A stretch of 64,000 nt of DNA from Lateolabrax maculatus (Eukaryota; Chordata; Actinopteri; Acropomatiformes; Lateolabracidae): the NCBI GenBank assembly GCA_031216445.1, contig CM062196.1, forward strand, positions 4,746,001 through 4,810,000, given 5' to 3'. How positions within the stretch are numbered: position 1 is the first letter of the stretch; the number at the start of each line of letters is the position of its first letter. Below, in pieces: positions 24,480 to 36,659 of this stretch. A program made the position numbers and the translations under genes. The notes under the pieces were generated by a model that was not told where the DNA came from, did no database searches, and saw only the letters and a list, made by a program, of their open reading frames with translations.

Positions 24480-26400
24480 GACCTGCTGAGAGGGCAGCCT
24501 ATATACACTCCTCCTTCCTGCTATACCTCTCCCTCCATCCCTCGCCTCTTTTCACCCTCCTCCCCCTCTGTCTCCATCCGTGGGGGTAAAGTACATTACA
24601 TGCTTGCTAATCAAACCTCCATTACAAGTTTGGAGGGAATGAAGCAAGAGACTCAAGCCTTTTTTCCTCTTTCTACTCACTTCAGTGTTTCCTTCATCTT
24701 CCTCCTGCTCCTCCATCTTCACCAAAACTCTCTCCACAGTGTGTGACATGACAACGTGTTACTCCAACCATGACATGCGAGACGTGGTAACATGTAATGC
24801 CAGAATCCTTTAAAAAACAAAATACCATTAATATCTTAAATATTTGTAAAAATATAAATAAGCCCAGATCTTTTTAATGCAACTTTGATCACAAATAATA
24901 TAAAACACTGAAGACAAACATGATTTGAAAATTATGGATTTACATCCTCAGTTATTGCAGAAGCTTTTACAGCAACAAGTCTGACAGCTGCATGAATTGT
25001 AATAGACGTTTGTACACTGCATGTCAGAGATTTCACAGAGTATATACTGGCAGCTGGTCACAACTAAAATGTGCTAGATTAGCCCTCAAAGTCAAAAATT
25101 CCAAGTAGGGAACATGCCCCTTGTTTGATGTGTCTTCTCCAGGTTTTCTAAATGCAACAGGTGATTTCATGTCAAAATGGAAATGTCAAACATTTAAACG
25201 CTATTTGTGTGTTTATAACCTAACATTGCTAAAAGGTGGCTTTATAGAAAAAAGGCAACAGGGTCATTCAAATCTAAAGATTTTGACCCCTTGGGCACCA
25301 AAAAAAGAAAAATACCTGCAGTTTAAATGTTCATGTTAAATACTACTACTGTAGAAGAAAGAGGTGGCAGACAGTTTTCTTTTTGGTGTGCATGTTCGCC
25401 AGCAACTGCAGCACATTTCTGGAGGTCTGTGTACCCCTTAGACACAAATTTCATGACAACCTTCAAATTAGGGCCTGAGCTATGAGGGTGTTGCAGGAGA
25501 AAATTTTCTGGGGTTTTCAAAAGGGGGGGCATCACTAGGACTCATAATGGACAACCATACCAAAGTGGCAACTATGCCAATCTGGCCTGTAATGTCGAAC
25601 CATAGTTTTAGCATAAAATCATTACCGTCAAACACGGGCATGGAGTGACTGGCTTTGACTCTACTGTTGTGTAGTTTCATACTAGATCTTCACTTGCAAG
25701 CCACTAAAAGCTAAACTAACAGAAGCTCACATGATGTACTGGACTAATTTGAATAAGCTGCAAAAGCCCCTTCAGAGCTCTGTGGTCTGCTAATCATACG
25801 GGGGGGTCAGAGGATGAGGTCTGCACAATACCACAGTGACAAATACTGGATCTACTATACACAATTTCTTACTTACATATTGAAACAGATACACAAACGA
25901 ATACAAAAAGACATAGCAGAGACAGTCTTATAGGGGTAATTAGTCATGCACTGAATCAAAGCTCAATTACCATTTCTAAGAGCATGAGTGGTCCTGGCAT
26001 AAATAGGTAGCTTCTGTCATGTTTTTTGTTGTGGTCTGTAAACATAAAGAGGCAGTCATATGAGACCAGCAAGTCCACCATTTTATCAGTTATTGTTGTG
26101 CATAAGCTACATGTTGTAGTGCTATTGACCTTACTCTAAAATACACAGACAAACTATAAACACCAAGTCATTTTTGTTTTGTGTTAATGTTAAATTACAT
26201 TTTCACAACACATCCTGCCCAGCAAAGGCTGTAATATACAACTGTATTATTTAGAAACTTTAAAAAAGGAAAAAGATGAGGTTTAATTGTTATTTAATAC
26301 TAGTAAAGATAGTGTAGTACCCCCCTCTCCTCCTCTTCTGTTAGTAACTGGTTTTGGGGAACACCTGTATGAGTGTAGATTATTCAGTGGATTTTGCTCA
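24480..26400. other. Intergenic, no gene seen
   Basis: CT-rich to 24560, then AT-rich unique DNA. No reading frame with a recognisable domain. Confidence 0.35.
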
Positions 26401-26407
26401 GGGAAGG

Positions 26408-26409
26408 CA

Positions 26410-26447
<38 letters not shown>
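26408..26447 (+). repeat. (CA)n microsatellite
   Basis: About 18 CA units with one CCA interruption. Confidence 0.9.
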
Positions 26448-26449
<2 letters not shown>

Positions 26450-26694
26450 GATTTAATAGATATTTTCGGGTTATTGCAGTTTTTTCAGCTTTAGCCAATC
26501 CTTCATAGTTGTAGTTTACTACTAGTAGTTATTATTTTGGGATTTTACTTTCTGTCAGCTCCATGTTGGGTTTCCAGTGCAGATACTCATGTTGAAGCTT
26601 TTTGTATGTTCAAGTATTTGGCATAAACTTGTTTCTGTTTTGAGGAACTTGTCTTTTGCTCCAGTTATTGTTGCAGTTTTTGGTAATCACACTG

Positions 26695-26985
26695 GAAAAA
26701 ATGGAGGGTTTCCCCTTTCAGGGTTGGGCACAAGTTGCTACCAGAATCTCTGGGTCTCGTTCACTACTGAGGGAAAGATGGAGCTTGTGATCGACAGGTG
26801 GATTAGTGCAATATCTGCAGTTACACTTGAGTTTTACTGGACATGAAGAGTGATCTGTGTTTCAGCCTTAATAAATTTCGGGTTTCGACCAAAACTGTGA
26901 GATCACCGATTCAAGCGGCTGAAATAAGTTTGATACTCAGAGCGTGTGGGCTGAACTCTGACCCCTGCAGCTCCACTTGGACAGA
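26695..26985 (+). mobile_element. Decayed LINE fragment, 3' part of ORF2
   Basis: The stretch reading WVSFTTEGKMELVIDRWISA (about 26746-26810), followed about 100 bases on by nucleotides recalling MTERTRSRVQAAEMSFLRRV (gatcaccgattcaagcggct, gaaataagtttgatactcag), corresponds to the conserved C-terminal part of a teleost LINE polyprotein (LFTSEGRMEREIDRRIGAAS type). Frameshifts and a stop at 26845 break it. The clade (RTE/Rex3-like or other) cannot be fixed by eye. Confidence 0.75.
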
Positions 26986-27369
26986 TGAACATTTAGAGCC
27001 TTCCTCAAATGCACTTTAACGGTAAATCTTAAAGCAGTAAAGTAATAAACTTCCTCCACTCCCATTGTCCAAATGTCCTATCTGGTCTAGTAATTTCACC
27101 AGGAATTGCCTGTGACTTGACATAATCTTCTACACCATGATACAAACCTCATTATGTGCTTCTACACAAAAATGGGTCAGTAAGTTGACGAACGTAATGA
27201 CATGGAGCCAAGTTGTTGAACAGGAGAAGAGGACTCAAGATGGGGGAACAGTGTGTGAAAACTCATGTGAAGGAAGAAATGAGCTAAAGGAAGAGAGAGA
27301 GAAAGATGTTCTAGGTCTCACACTGAAATCTGAGATAGGAGTGTAGCTGTTGACTGAACAGAGAGGGAG

Positions 27370-27371
<2 letters not shown>

Positions 27372-27411
<40 letters not shown>
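27372..27411 (+). repeat. (GT)n microsatellite
   Basis: 20 perfect GT units, followed about 85 bases later by a short CA array (27496-27520). Confidence 0.9.
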
Positions 27412-27413
<2 letters not shown>

Positions 27414-27419
27414 AGATGA

Positions 27420-30085
27420 GCGATGAACAGACAACGCTTGTCCTCAAGTCAAAGAGCTCCAGTGGCTAAAACCCCATCGGGCACTAAGACAGATACACTC
27501 ACACTCACACACACACACACGGACAGGTGATACATCATGGATGTGAGAAGGAGGAGGGGAAAGACAGAGAGTGAAAAGAAGGGATGAACAGATGAGAAGG
27601 AGGTGAAGTGGGGGAGGAGTGGTAGGGGAACAGGAGGGTGAGGGGGCACCCAGCGGGTGACAGAGGGGAGCAATAAAGAGTAACGGACAGTTCACACTTA
27701 CTCTAGCTTTTTCATGTATTTAAATAACAGTGAAACTGATTAAATTATCAAAGAGAAAATCCTTGTGCAGTGTACATCAGTGACAGCATGACAATGTTGC
27801 ATAACAAAATGCACACTAAAATGATTTGATACATTTTCTCAAATCACCCTAAAACTATTAATCATCACCTTAAATTACAAATTCTTGCCCTCAATATAAT
27901 TGTTTACTTAAATACTTATTCCGTACCCATGGCTTTATTTGTTTGCTGCAATTGAAAAATGTATACTGTCAAAACACGACTTACTGTAATGCCCTAGTCA
28001 AAGTTTTAATATAAAAATATTATTTGATATTTATTCTAAAACTATAAGTTGCAGAAGTGGAGTCAACAAATATTATTATTATTGATATTAATAAATTTAG
28101 CTTTGGTGAATTTTAGATTCAATTTTAGATTGATGGCCTTCAGATGTCATGGTGTTTACAGAATGTTTTTTAATGTATATATTCATGTAGAGAAGACATG
28201 AAAATGCACAACACATGTGGTAATGTTCCATCAAAATGCATCATCCATCATTAACTGCTTGTTTCAAACCAAATAAGCAGTTAATGGTGGACGATAGCAA
28301 CTGTAAAAAGGATCTACAAAGGTAGCCAAGTACACATTGGAAGTCCAAAATGTCAACAAAAGGCAACTTTTGCTTTTGAGAATGTCAATACCATTCAACA
28401 CCAAAATAATACTGATAATAATTTGAGCAAATATCTAGGACCAGGAGAAGTTTTGTCATGAAAGAAGCTAAAACAGGTGTTGTTTTATTTAAAAATCAGG
28501 GCCAGTGTGGCTTTAAGTCTTGGGGTGGCGAGATGAGAGGGGGGAGGAAGCGAGTGATGGACAGCTAGAGGGAGGGAACGGGGGATGGAGAGATGGAGGG
28601 AGGTGTATAGTGCAGCAGAAACTTCCCATGCTGGCCTCCCAGTGTGGCTACGTAATGAGGGCAAGGGACACAGACACACACACACACACACACTCGCAGA
28701 CACACACTCGGGGCTGAGCATGGCCCCACGGCTGATTAGCGGCACACAAAGGCCCCAAACAGAAGTAGCAGAGGACACACAATGGGAGCAGGGCCTCAAG
28801 GCGTGGTTTACTTCTGCCCTGAGGGAGGGGGCGAGAGAGGTGGAGAGACAGTGAGAAACATGGAGAGAGAGAGGGTCCCACTGAGGTGGACAGGCTACCG
28901 AAGGGGGGAGGGTTGGAGGGGGCAGAAGAGGGTTCGGTGGGGTTAGAAAAGTGACAGAAGCAGAGAGTTTTGTTTTTGTCCTGATAAAGACATGCTGGGT
29001 TTCTACTGAGTTCTATTTGCAGTGACTGCAGCATCAGGAAACCAGATGAATGGGTCACCGTCACGGCTGCTTGTTCACTGTCCCATCCACCTGTTCTGAA
29101 CCACATCTTAAATTCAGACATTCAAATAGTTACAGATTTATACACAGATATAAATACATATATAAGTTGCTAAGTTAGAAAATTTGGTGAACCAAGAGGG
29201 AAGATGCAGTTTATTTGCACAATGTTGTGGTATCTGCTTCAAAGTTTTTTTTAAAATTATTTCTGGCAGTGTAGGAAAGACTTCAGCATATTGCTCCCAG
29301 CCATTATTACATGCCTACCCACCATAAAACCCCCCAAATAAAAGAAATAAAAATGGCAGCAGACACGAAAGTCACATGGTGTGAAGATACAAATTAAATT
29401 CATAAAAATAACATGAAACGCCAGAGGCAGCAATGAAACGCCACAATTTAGCAGGGTTACGGGTGCTTTTTTAAATTATGTAATCTTGTTTTGCACACTC
29501 ATTCCCTTACAATTGGCAGAACATTTGGATGAAAACATACTCTATGGCTCATACTGTCAGTTTATTCATTTAGCTGCTGACCCAATGTACTTTATGAGGT
29601 TCTATAACCATTGACTCATCGATGAGTCAGTGGGCATTAAATAGGATAGACGGTCACAGTAGCAATATTTCTTATTCTAAAATCACTCCTCTATGGTATA
29701 TGGACACAATAGATTATAAATGAATGGCAGAGAAATAATAAATATGATAAGAAGATAGCTTGGCAAGACATTGACATACAGTACATCAACCCTTCAAGGC
29801 CCCTTTATATTCTGCAATTTTGTGCTTGGCTCTCCTAGACGATCTCAGACCACCATTTTTTTGATTGACAACCAAATATTCAAACTCATTTCTCTCACTG
29901 CTGCTTCACAATTCTGACAGTGTTGACATTTAGGGCCAAATCTTCACAATGTGACCGCTGCTGTGACCTGTGTTTACAAACCAACCATTTAGAATATGAC
30001 AGAATGAACTTCTCAGCTAAACTCTCAAACTCATTTTGCAGAATTGGCATTACATGTTGCCTTCTTTTCCTTTGTTTTCCTTGGT
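27420..30085. other. Intergenic, no gene seen
   Basis: GA-rich, G-rich low-complexity sequence at 27540-27670 and 28510-28930 (with a CA block at 28673-28693) alternates with AT-rich unique DNA. The long frames at 28648-29121 (minus) come from this low complexity. Confidence 0.35.
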
Positions 30086-30089
30086 TACT

Positions 30090-31035
30090 GATGCCATACA
30101 GGGCAGCACTGCTCAGACTGCGAGGTAAACCTTCCCATCTATGCTGGTAGCTGCTGATCTTCCTCCCCGGGTCTGGATGGGATGGTGGCTCCGGTCAGTG
30201 AGAAACTGGAACCACTTCTTTCCTCCTCTTCAGCACTTGAGACCTTGATTGTGTTGGTTTAAAGCTCATCCTTGCCCAGGCAATTAGCTTCTCGAGGCTC
30301 CAAAGTATCCACCTGCTGCCCGTGACAGATGTAGTAGTGACAGTCAGGCGGTTCATGAATGCTCTGACTGGGGGCTGTCGCACTCCAGTCTCAGTCAAAG
30401 TGCCTCTGCATTCTACCTCTGCTGACTGAACAACCAAGTTCATGGCGAGGGCGAGATGGATGACTGACATGGTGCAACCTGTCATGATGCCTTTTCCTCA
30501 AGCAGATGCCAGTTGTTGTGCCAGACCCAGCAGTGACTCTTTGCCTGAAGTTGCCCTAATAATCCAAAATAAGTGCCTTGAGTTTGCTGAGAACATGATG
30601 TCAATGTAGGGCAAGCTCATTGAGTTTGTGTGGTATGCATTTGCAAGGTCCGGCCACAATACAGTCAGGTCTCCTTTGCCTTTGTGTGCATCACTGAAGA
30701 GTTTTGTGACTACACTAGTGTATTCCAAACAGCCAGGCACTCCAGGGATCCCACCCTGCTGAACTGAGGTGTCAATATAGCTGATCTTCGGGAGGAAGGA
30801 AGCCTTCTACACTTACCAGTGAGATGGTTCTGAAGTGACGGATGTCCTCAGAGTTCTCCTCAAATTCAGATTCAAAGCTCTTGCCACAGCTGGTGTATCT
30901 TGGTGGTCCTGTGCTTCATCATATAGGTTGACCTGGTGGAGTCGGCAGTCCAACCCCCCTCCTCTTGGTCATGGTTTTAACGATCTTGCTCACGTCTTCA
31001 TCAAACCGCAACCACCTCCTCCTAAACTATATAAC
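30090..31035 (-). mobile_element. Decayed LINE (non-LTR retrotransposon), reverse-transcriptase part
   Basis: On the minus strand, in order: FRTISLVSVEG (about 30825), YIDTSVQQGGIPGVPGCLEY (about 30760), a KGDLTVLWPDLANAY block, GIMTGCTMSVIHLALAMN, SAEVECRGTL, GVRQPPVRAFMNRLTVTT and, after a gap, KISSYQHRWEGLPRSLSSAA (about 30130). These are the successive reverse-transcriptase blocks of a LINE lineage common in fish and other animals. The catalytic F-x-D-D motif is FMNR (30348-30359). A stop at 30498-30500, missing segments and frame changes show that it is dead. The far 5' and 3' parts are absent or unrecognisable. Confidence 0.85.
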
Positions 31036-31379
31036 ATACATTTTATATAGTTTTTTAAGGTTCATGATAGCTACCCTGGTACAGGAGGTGTGATTTGAAC
31101 TTGATCCAAAGCACTTTTCATGCATGTATCCTTTAACATGGCTGGGGTTGGGCCATGGTTTGTAGGAAGTGGTTTAAGCTCTTTAAAATGTTAAAGATAA
31201 AATCATTTAGCATTAAAGAATAAAAGCACCAAGCTAACTATAAGTAAAACTATTAGATAAATTGCATTTTCAAGCAGGAAATTAAAGATATGATGAACAT
31301 AGGCAGGAGTGCAGCCCAAACCCTTTAATTTTTCAAAAGATGATTATTTGAGTTATTGCTACCACAGTACATGTTGAGA

Positions 31380-31590
31380 GCTTTAAAATCATCCCAGCGG
31401 CTCTTTGCATAGATTACTATCTACATATTTCTACAGAGAATGAATATTATATGGCAACGACTAATGAACACGGTCTTCTTTTCACAGAGGAGCAGCGGCT
31501 GCTGTAATCTCCACTGTTCAATTAGCTGCAGTGACCGGGACGCCACCTACACTTCATTAACAGAGAGGGGAAGGTATGGAATTAACCTCA
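31380..31590. other. Conserved-element-like block containing an exon-like segment
   Basis: Unique sequence including an 86-base segment (31488-31573) bounded by cttttcacag and gtatgg, open in one frame with a Cys-rich peptide (SGCCNLHCSISC). It could be a conserved non-coding element or an isolated exon. Confidence 0.25.
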
Positions 31591-31615
31591 TTCTCTCTCT
31601 CTCTCTCTCTCTCTG
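31591..31615 (+). repeat. (CT)n microsatellite
   Basis: About 12 CT units just after the conserved-looking block at 31380-31590. Confidence 0.85.
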
Positions 31616-31949
31616 TCTGTGTTTTTTCGCTTTCTCTCTTTATCCCCTTTTTCTTGTTTTCTGAAGAAATATCTTAGCAACAGACAAGTGAAACTATTCC
31701 AAATTAGTTTCTCAGTGTCAGTTAAAACATGATTTCTTCTTGTTTTTACCTTTTAAAATGGAAGCTTCAGGAATATTTCTGAAGAGCAACAGAAACAAGA
31801 GTGAAAACAGTTGGGGGATGGGGGCATAAATCCACAAAGACAATTTAGCTTTTCTGCCTATTTTCCTGTTTTTCCAATTACTTAATGCTATTTAAATACA
31901 CCAGAGCTGAGACACACACACTCTCTCTCTCTGTCGCACACACATTAAT

Positions 31950-32250
31950 GGTCCTCAGCAATGGAGAGGCTCCTGAAATAAGTCACGCAGTAATTGTATT
32001 TGATAAATCATAAAGGGAGCCCATCAGAGGAGAGCTAGCTGTAATAAAATGATAAAATAGACAATTATGAAAAAAATCCCTGGCCTTTAATTTCCTAAAC
32101 ACACTCTGGAGAGGGGCCGTTTAAGCCGGAGCGATTTGACGAGATGCTCAACACGTTATTTCCCTCCTCTTTGACACTTTGAATTACACCACAGGCCTCT
32201 GAAATGGTTGTAATACAAGCAGAACACCACAGATTCCCACTCACTGCTCG
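31950..32250. other. Conserved-element-like block
   Basis: About 300 bases of unique, balanced sequence (aatggagaggctcctgaaat, ggagcccatcagaggagagc, gccgtttaagccggagcgat, ttacaccacaggcctctgaa) with AT-rich homeodomain-type cores between. It is the best-looking conserved non-coding candidate in the window. Confidence 0.3.
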
Positions 32251-33060
32251 TTCATGTCTCCAAAGTCCAGTGATTTAGTTTCATATGATATTTGTCCAGC
32301 AGGGAACTCCTCCTTTGAAGTAATAATATACTGTGTTTTTGGTAGATCGGCCGCCCATCATGTTTGATGGATGGATTGGAGGATATACACATAAATAAAA
32401 ACATTAAAGGAAACAACTTTGCTGCAACCCTATGTGCTTTGAATCCATGTTAACTCCTCAACTTTGGATGCAAATAATTTGGCCTCTTGGGAGCTCTGTT
32501 AGTTGTCTCAAATTGCAAGATTAAAAGTAGGTTAACGCTCATTAGCATTCAATCTCATATGACCCACCCAAGGAATAGATGACACCACAATGGTGTGGCA
32601 CTATTTCTTGTCCAGGTGCAGTAATTTCATCATCAGTGTTGTCATTATGATAAAGATTATTACAGTTACACTTGCAGTACTTGTGTATCAATAAACCTGA
32701 TGTCACAACTATTAAAATATTATGAAGGAAACAAAATGACCATCCAGATTTGGGTATTATAAAAAAAATAAAAACACGTCTTATAAATTATTATCAATGA
32801 TTTTCTAAATGGACAGGTGTTGCTGGTCAAGGTGCATCAGGTGTCCTGATGATACAAACTTCACCTTTGTATCAGCACCAAACCCACTATTGTCACAAGA
32901 TCACATTAGCTCTTTGAGGCACAGATTTGTTTCACGGTTGTATAAAAATCACATTCCTCACCAACTCTTCTGGCTGAGGCAGCCATGACGGGGGGAGATC
33001 TGCACCACAAAGAGTTAAAAAAATCAGATCACTTGGTTCCTTGTGTAAATGCAGCCAGAC

Positions 33061-33105
33061 TCTGTGTGCGTGTGTGAATGTGTGTGTGTGTGTGTGTGTG
33101 TGTGA

Positions 33106-33140
<35 letters not shown>

Positions 33141-33355
33141 GTAGGTGCTGCTGTGTAAAATAACATGGAAAAGGTGATTTTCCACTATAGTGAGGCTTCC
33201 ACATTGTGATTCCCCCGGGCAGCAGCAGAGACATGATTGAATTTTGTATGTGTGTGTGTATGTGTGTGTGTGTGTGTGTGTGTGGGAGAGAGAGAGAGAG
33301 AGAGAGAGTGAGAAAGAGGGTGAGAGTGTGAGTGTGTGTGTGTGTGTGAGACATT
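33061..33355 (+). repeat. Compound GT / GA microsatellite region
   Basis: (GT)n at 33077-33138 with gaatg interruptions, about 105 bases of unique sequence, then (GT)n-(GA)n-(GT)n at 33248-33350. Confidence 0.85.
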
Positions 33356-33789
33356 GGTTTGACTTGACTAAGACAGACACCTCATCCCTTTGCTGTGTCT
33401 ACATCGGTTTGTAATGTTTTTCTGTCCTCATTATGTCCCCATGTAGTTGACAAAATGCATTTGATATTTTCATAACTATATTTTTCTAACAGAATTCTTT
33501 TAAAGAAAAACCTTTTTTTCTCCCCATTATTCCTCAAAAGTAGACTTCTTGGAGATGTGTGGTTTTTATATTACAGCAGTCTGATTACACTGGGAGCGAG
33601 GAAGAAAGAGTTATTACATTTACACACACCAGAGTCCTGTCTGTACCTGTGTTTCTCTCAATAACACACACTAACGTTCTTCTCTGTCTCCCTGTAGGTG
33701 ATGCTGATGGTGCAACATCAAGCCAGTTGGAGTACAAGCGATGGAGAGTAAATGAGAGCTTGCTGTCAGTAGTGTGAGCCATTTCCAGG

Positions 33790-33865
33790 TGAAGCAAACT
33801 GAATTAAACTGAATCGAGCTGAACTGATCTGAACTGGAATGACCTGGACTCAACTGAAACGAAAG
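33790..33865 (+). repeat. Degenerate CTGAA(C/T)-type repeat
   Basis: Words such as aactgaat, gaactgatct and gaactggaat repeat about every 8-10 bases. It is short and diverged. Confidence 0.5.
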
Positions 33866-35315
33866 CTCTTGGGGAAAAAAATGTTCAGGCACAGAAATAC
33901 CTTGAAATAATACAGATGAAAACCTTTTGTCATTCATGCCTGTTGTTTTGGGGGGGGGGTCCTTGCTCAATTTCCTATGCCTTATTTTCAATATATGTTC
34001 TATGACATGAATTAAACCTAAAATCTCAATGTCAGCGTTTTCCCCTTGTGTGTGTTAAATGTACATTAGCAATCTGAGTCACTTTCTACTTAGTTTATTT
34101 CTATTTTTTTTTTTTTTTTTTATGTGTAACTATGTCCATATGACTCTTTGAGCGATCATGGAATAAAAGTCTAGAAGTCTAATGTAATGAAGAAATGTAA
34201 CTTTTGCGTGTTATGATGGTCAGTTTTAAGTTCCTCACACTTTACTACATTTGAACATGTATCCATTACAGAGTATCAGGATTTGATGCTGCCCACTGCG
34301 TGCTACACTAACAAAGGATTTCCATTAGCAAAAAAAAGCAATTTTTACATTTTAAGTTATGATTAAGGATTACAAGCAAAACTGTTGTTAACCTTTAGAC
34401 CACTGTTCTTTCTAAACCATTTCCAAACCCATTATATTGTCTCAAAAAATCCATCGTCACCAAGTTTGTTGATTATGAATAGTGGAGATTTTGAAGAAAT
34501 TGTGAAATTAATATTTAAACACACTTATATCAGTATTTATATCAAATGTGCACAAAAATGTTAACATACGCTATATACAGGCCTATAACATATATTTTTA
34601 TAATAAAGTATCAAATGACTCATAGTTATGAACCTACAGAGATTATCGTCTACTCTGCAGCTCAGCATCACAGAGCTTTATACTGAGTTTCAGCTCGTTG
34701 TTCAGCTTTCTGGTCCACAACTGTATTGTTTTGGTTCATTGTCACGGCTCTCATGGTGTTGTTGCAGCAGGCAGCTGCTCTAAAATATTATACAATACCT
34801 GCTTAGCACCAAACAGACCAAAAAGAGCTAAAAGAAGAGTAAAAATTAGAATTACCATCACCTGGCAGCCACAAACAAATACTGTATATGATAATGTTGC
34901 TCCGTCACAGCTGGATATGTAAATAAGCAACTGTTTGCTTAGAAAAGATAAAGTATAGAAATATAAAGAAAGTTAAAGAATTATATGCTTTTCTTGCATA
35001 ATGTTTCCCATGTGTCTTTCTGAAAAGCTGCAATGTTTCTGAGGCTTTCTGTCCATATTTGAAGCTGAATGTATCTACTACAGTACTGGATAGTAAAACT
35101 AAAGCACCTTGTCACTTTATATACATGTAATAAAAGTTAAATGCATGCAGTTAAAGCCTTACGGGAGTTCTGGCAGCATGTGTCTTCTGTTTCTAAATGT
35201 GTGGAATGTGAAAGATTTAACTAAAAGCTTCTGTCTGGGATCATCTTCAATTATGTGCTTCAGACACACTGTTACACTCGAGCAAGGGTTGTGTATTGAC
35301 ACACAAAATCTCTGC

Positions 35316-35360
35316 ACCTACACACACACACCTACACACACACACACCCACACGAACACA
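35316..35360 (+). repeat. (CA)n microsatellite, interrupted
   Basis: Short CA blocks split by cctacac and cccac. Confidence 0.75.
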
Positions 35361-35476
35361 GGGAGAACAGTAGCCCCTGGCTATCTGCAGCAGTCAGTGT
35401 AAATGATCGCATATCTGTGGTCATAACTCACAGCCATACAGGCTACTGAGGGAAGGTGACACCCAATGTCTCTTTC

Positions 35477-35522
35477 TGTGTGTGTGTGTGTGAGAGTGTG
35501 TGTGAGAGTGTGTGTGTGAGAG
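35477..35522 (+). repeat. (GT)n with GAGA interruptions
   Basis: Three GT blocks separated by gagag words. Confidence 0.75.
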
Positions 35523-35668
35523 TCATTTTAGACTCTTCATGTCGCTTCCCTTCCCTTCTGTCTCTTCTCGTCTTCCTCCTCCTCCTCCTCATCCTCGATG
35601 CCTCGGGTGATGAAACTGACTCAGTAACATCAGACCAACACCCCCCAGCCCGCCCTTTTCCTCCACCC

Positions 35669-35671
<3 letters not shown>

Positions 35672-35702
<31 letters not shown>
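35672..35702 (+). repeat. (CA)n microsatellite
   Basis: About 15 CA units. Confidence 0.88.
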
Positions 35703-35706
<4 letters not shown>

Positions 35707-36479
35707 GTTTGCCGACACTCTAGAACCACATTAGTGTGTTTAACCTTATTGATTAGGTCTTGTCTCTTGATACAAACCAGGGTGATCCGTCACTGATATC
35801 TCTGTTTACGGGGTGGAGACGCGTTGATATTGATGGATGACAGATTAATCAGTAAGCATGGTGAAGTGAAGAGCATGGACACACATGATGAAAATGGCTC
35901 TATTTTCACTTTGGGCTAAAAACTAATTATAAAGAAACTTTTGTTGCAGAATCTTTGTTTTCTTTTAAATCTATGAGCATTAATGTTTTAAAATTTAAAT
36001 TGACATTAACTGTTTAATGTAGTTTTGTTAAGTTATGTGTTTCTTTAACAGAATTTTCATCAGATAAACACACAGGAAACAGCAAAATCACCAAGGTTGT
36101 GGTACATTCAATGACATATATTATTTAAATGATTAATTCCAGTTAAAACAAGATCTTGCAGTCATATTGTTGTCCACAAGTCTTCATCGATCCACATTTC
36201 TGCTGCTTATGTTTATCAATAACTCGAGTATTGATGAATACAAATACACAGTTTTGCAGTCTTGCAAACTGTGAAATGTTGGGACTATATTATCAAAAAT
36301 ACATTTTCATTTAATTTTCCTACTAATATTAAAAGCCTCACCCAGGAATGTATTGTTGTGTTTAATATTGATCTGTTTTCCTCAACAGTTACAGTTTATG
36401 TGTAGTTTTGTTGATGACTCATACACATAAATATAAAATAACAATAATACAATTTAAAGAAAATCTGTTCTCTGCATGT

Positions 36480-36658
36480 GCTCCTGATTGAAGAAGAAAT
36501 AACTGGACAAAACTGAAGCACTGTGCACATCTTCAAGACACACCAGATTAAAGAGTTTACACGGATGGATGATTCTAGATAGAAGTTTATACGTTTATAT
36601 GCACATATGGAGGATAGCCGTTAAAGAGGAGAAGTATCCGAATGTACAGAGGCAACAG
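36480..36658 (+). other. Possible non-coding first exon of the kinase gene
   Basis: The sequence ends in ggcaacag followed by gtaagta at 36659, a near-perfect donor site. It lies about 1.5 kb upstream of the putative acceptor near 38220. The 5' limit is not determined. The link to the kinase gene is inferred from position only. Confidence 0.22.
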
Positions 36659-36659
36659 G

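Larger units (their letters stand above)
32260..36480. other. Intergenic, no confirmed gene
   Basis: Unique AT-rich DNA around the microsatellites listed separately. A possible last exon starts at 33698. A stretch at 34640-34870 (cagctcgttgttcagctttc; gtcacggctctcatggtgtt) may be a dispersed repeat. Confidence 0.3.

Noticed and set aside
28648..29121. 157-codon minus-strand frame
   Set aside because: Arises from G/GA-rich low-complexity DNA; no recognised domain.
29920..30150. Cys-rich 76-codon plus-strand frame
   Set aside because: Partly antisense to the decayed LINE; no independent coding evidence.
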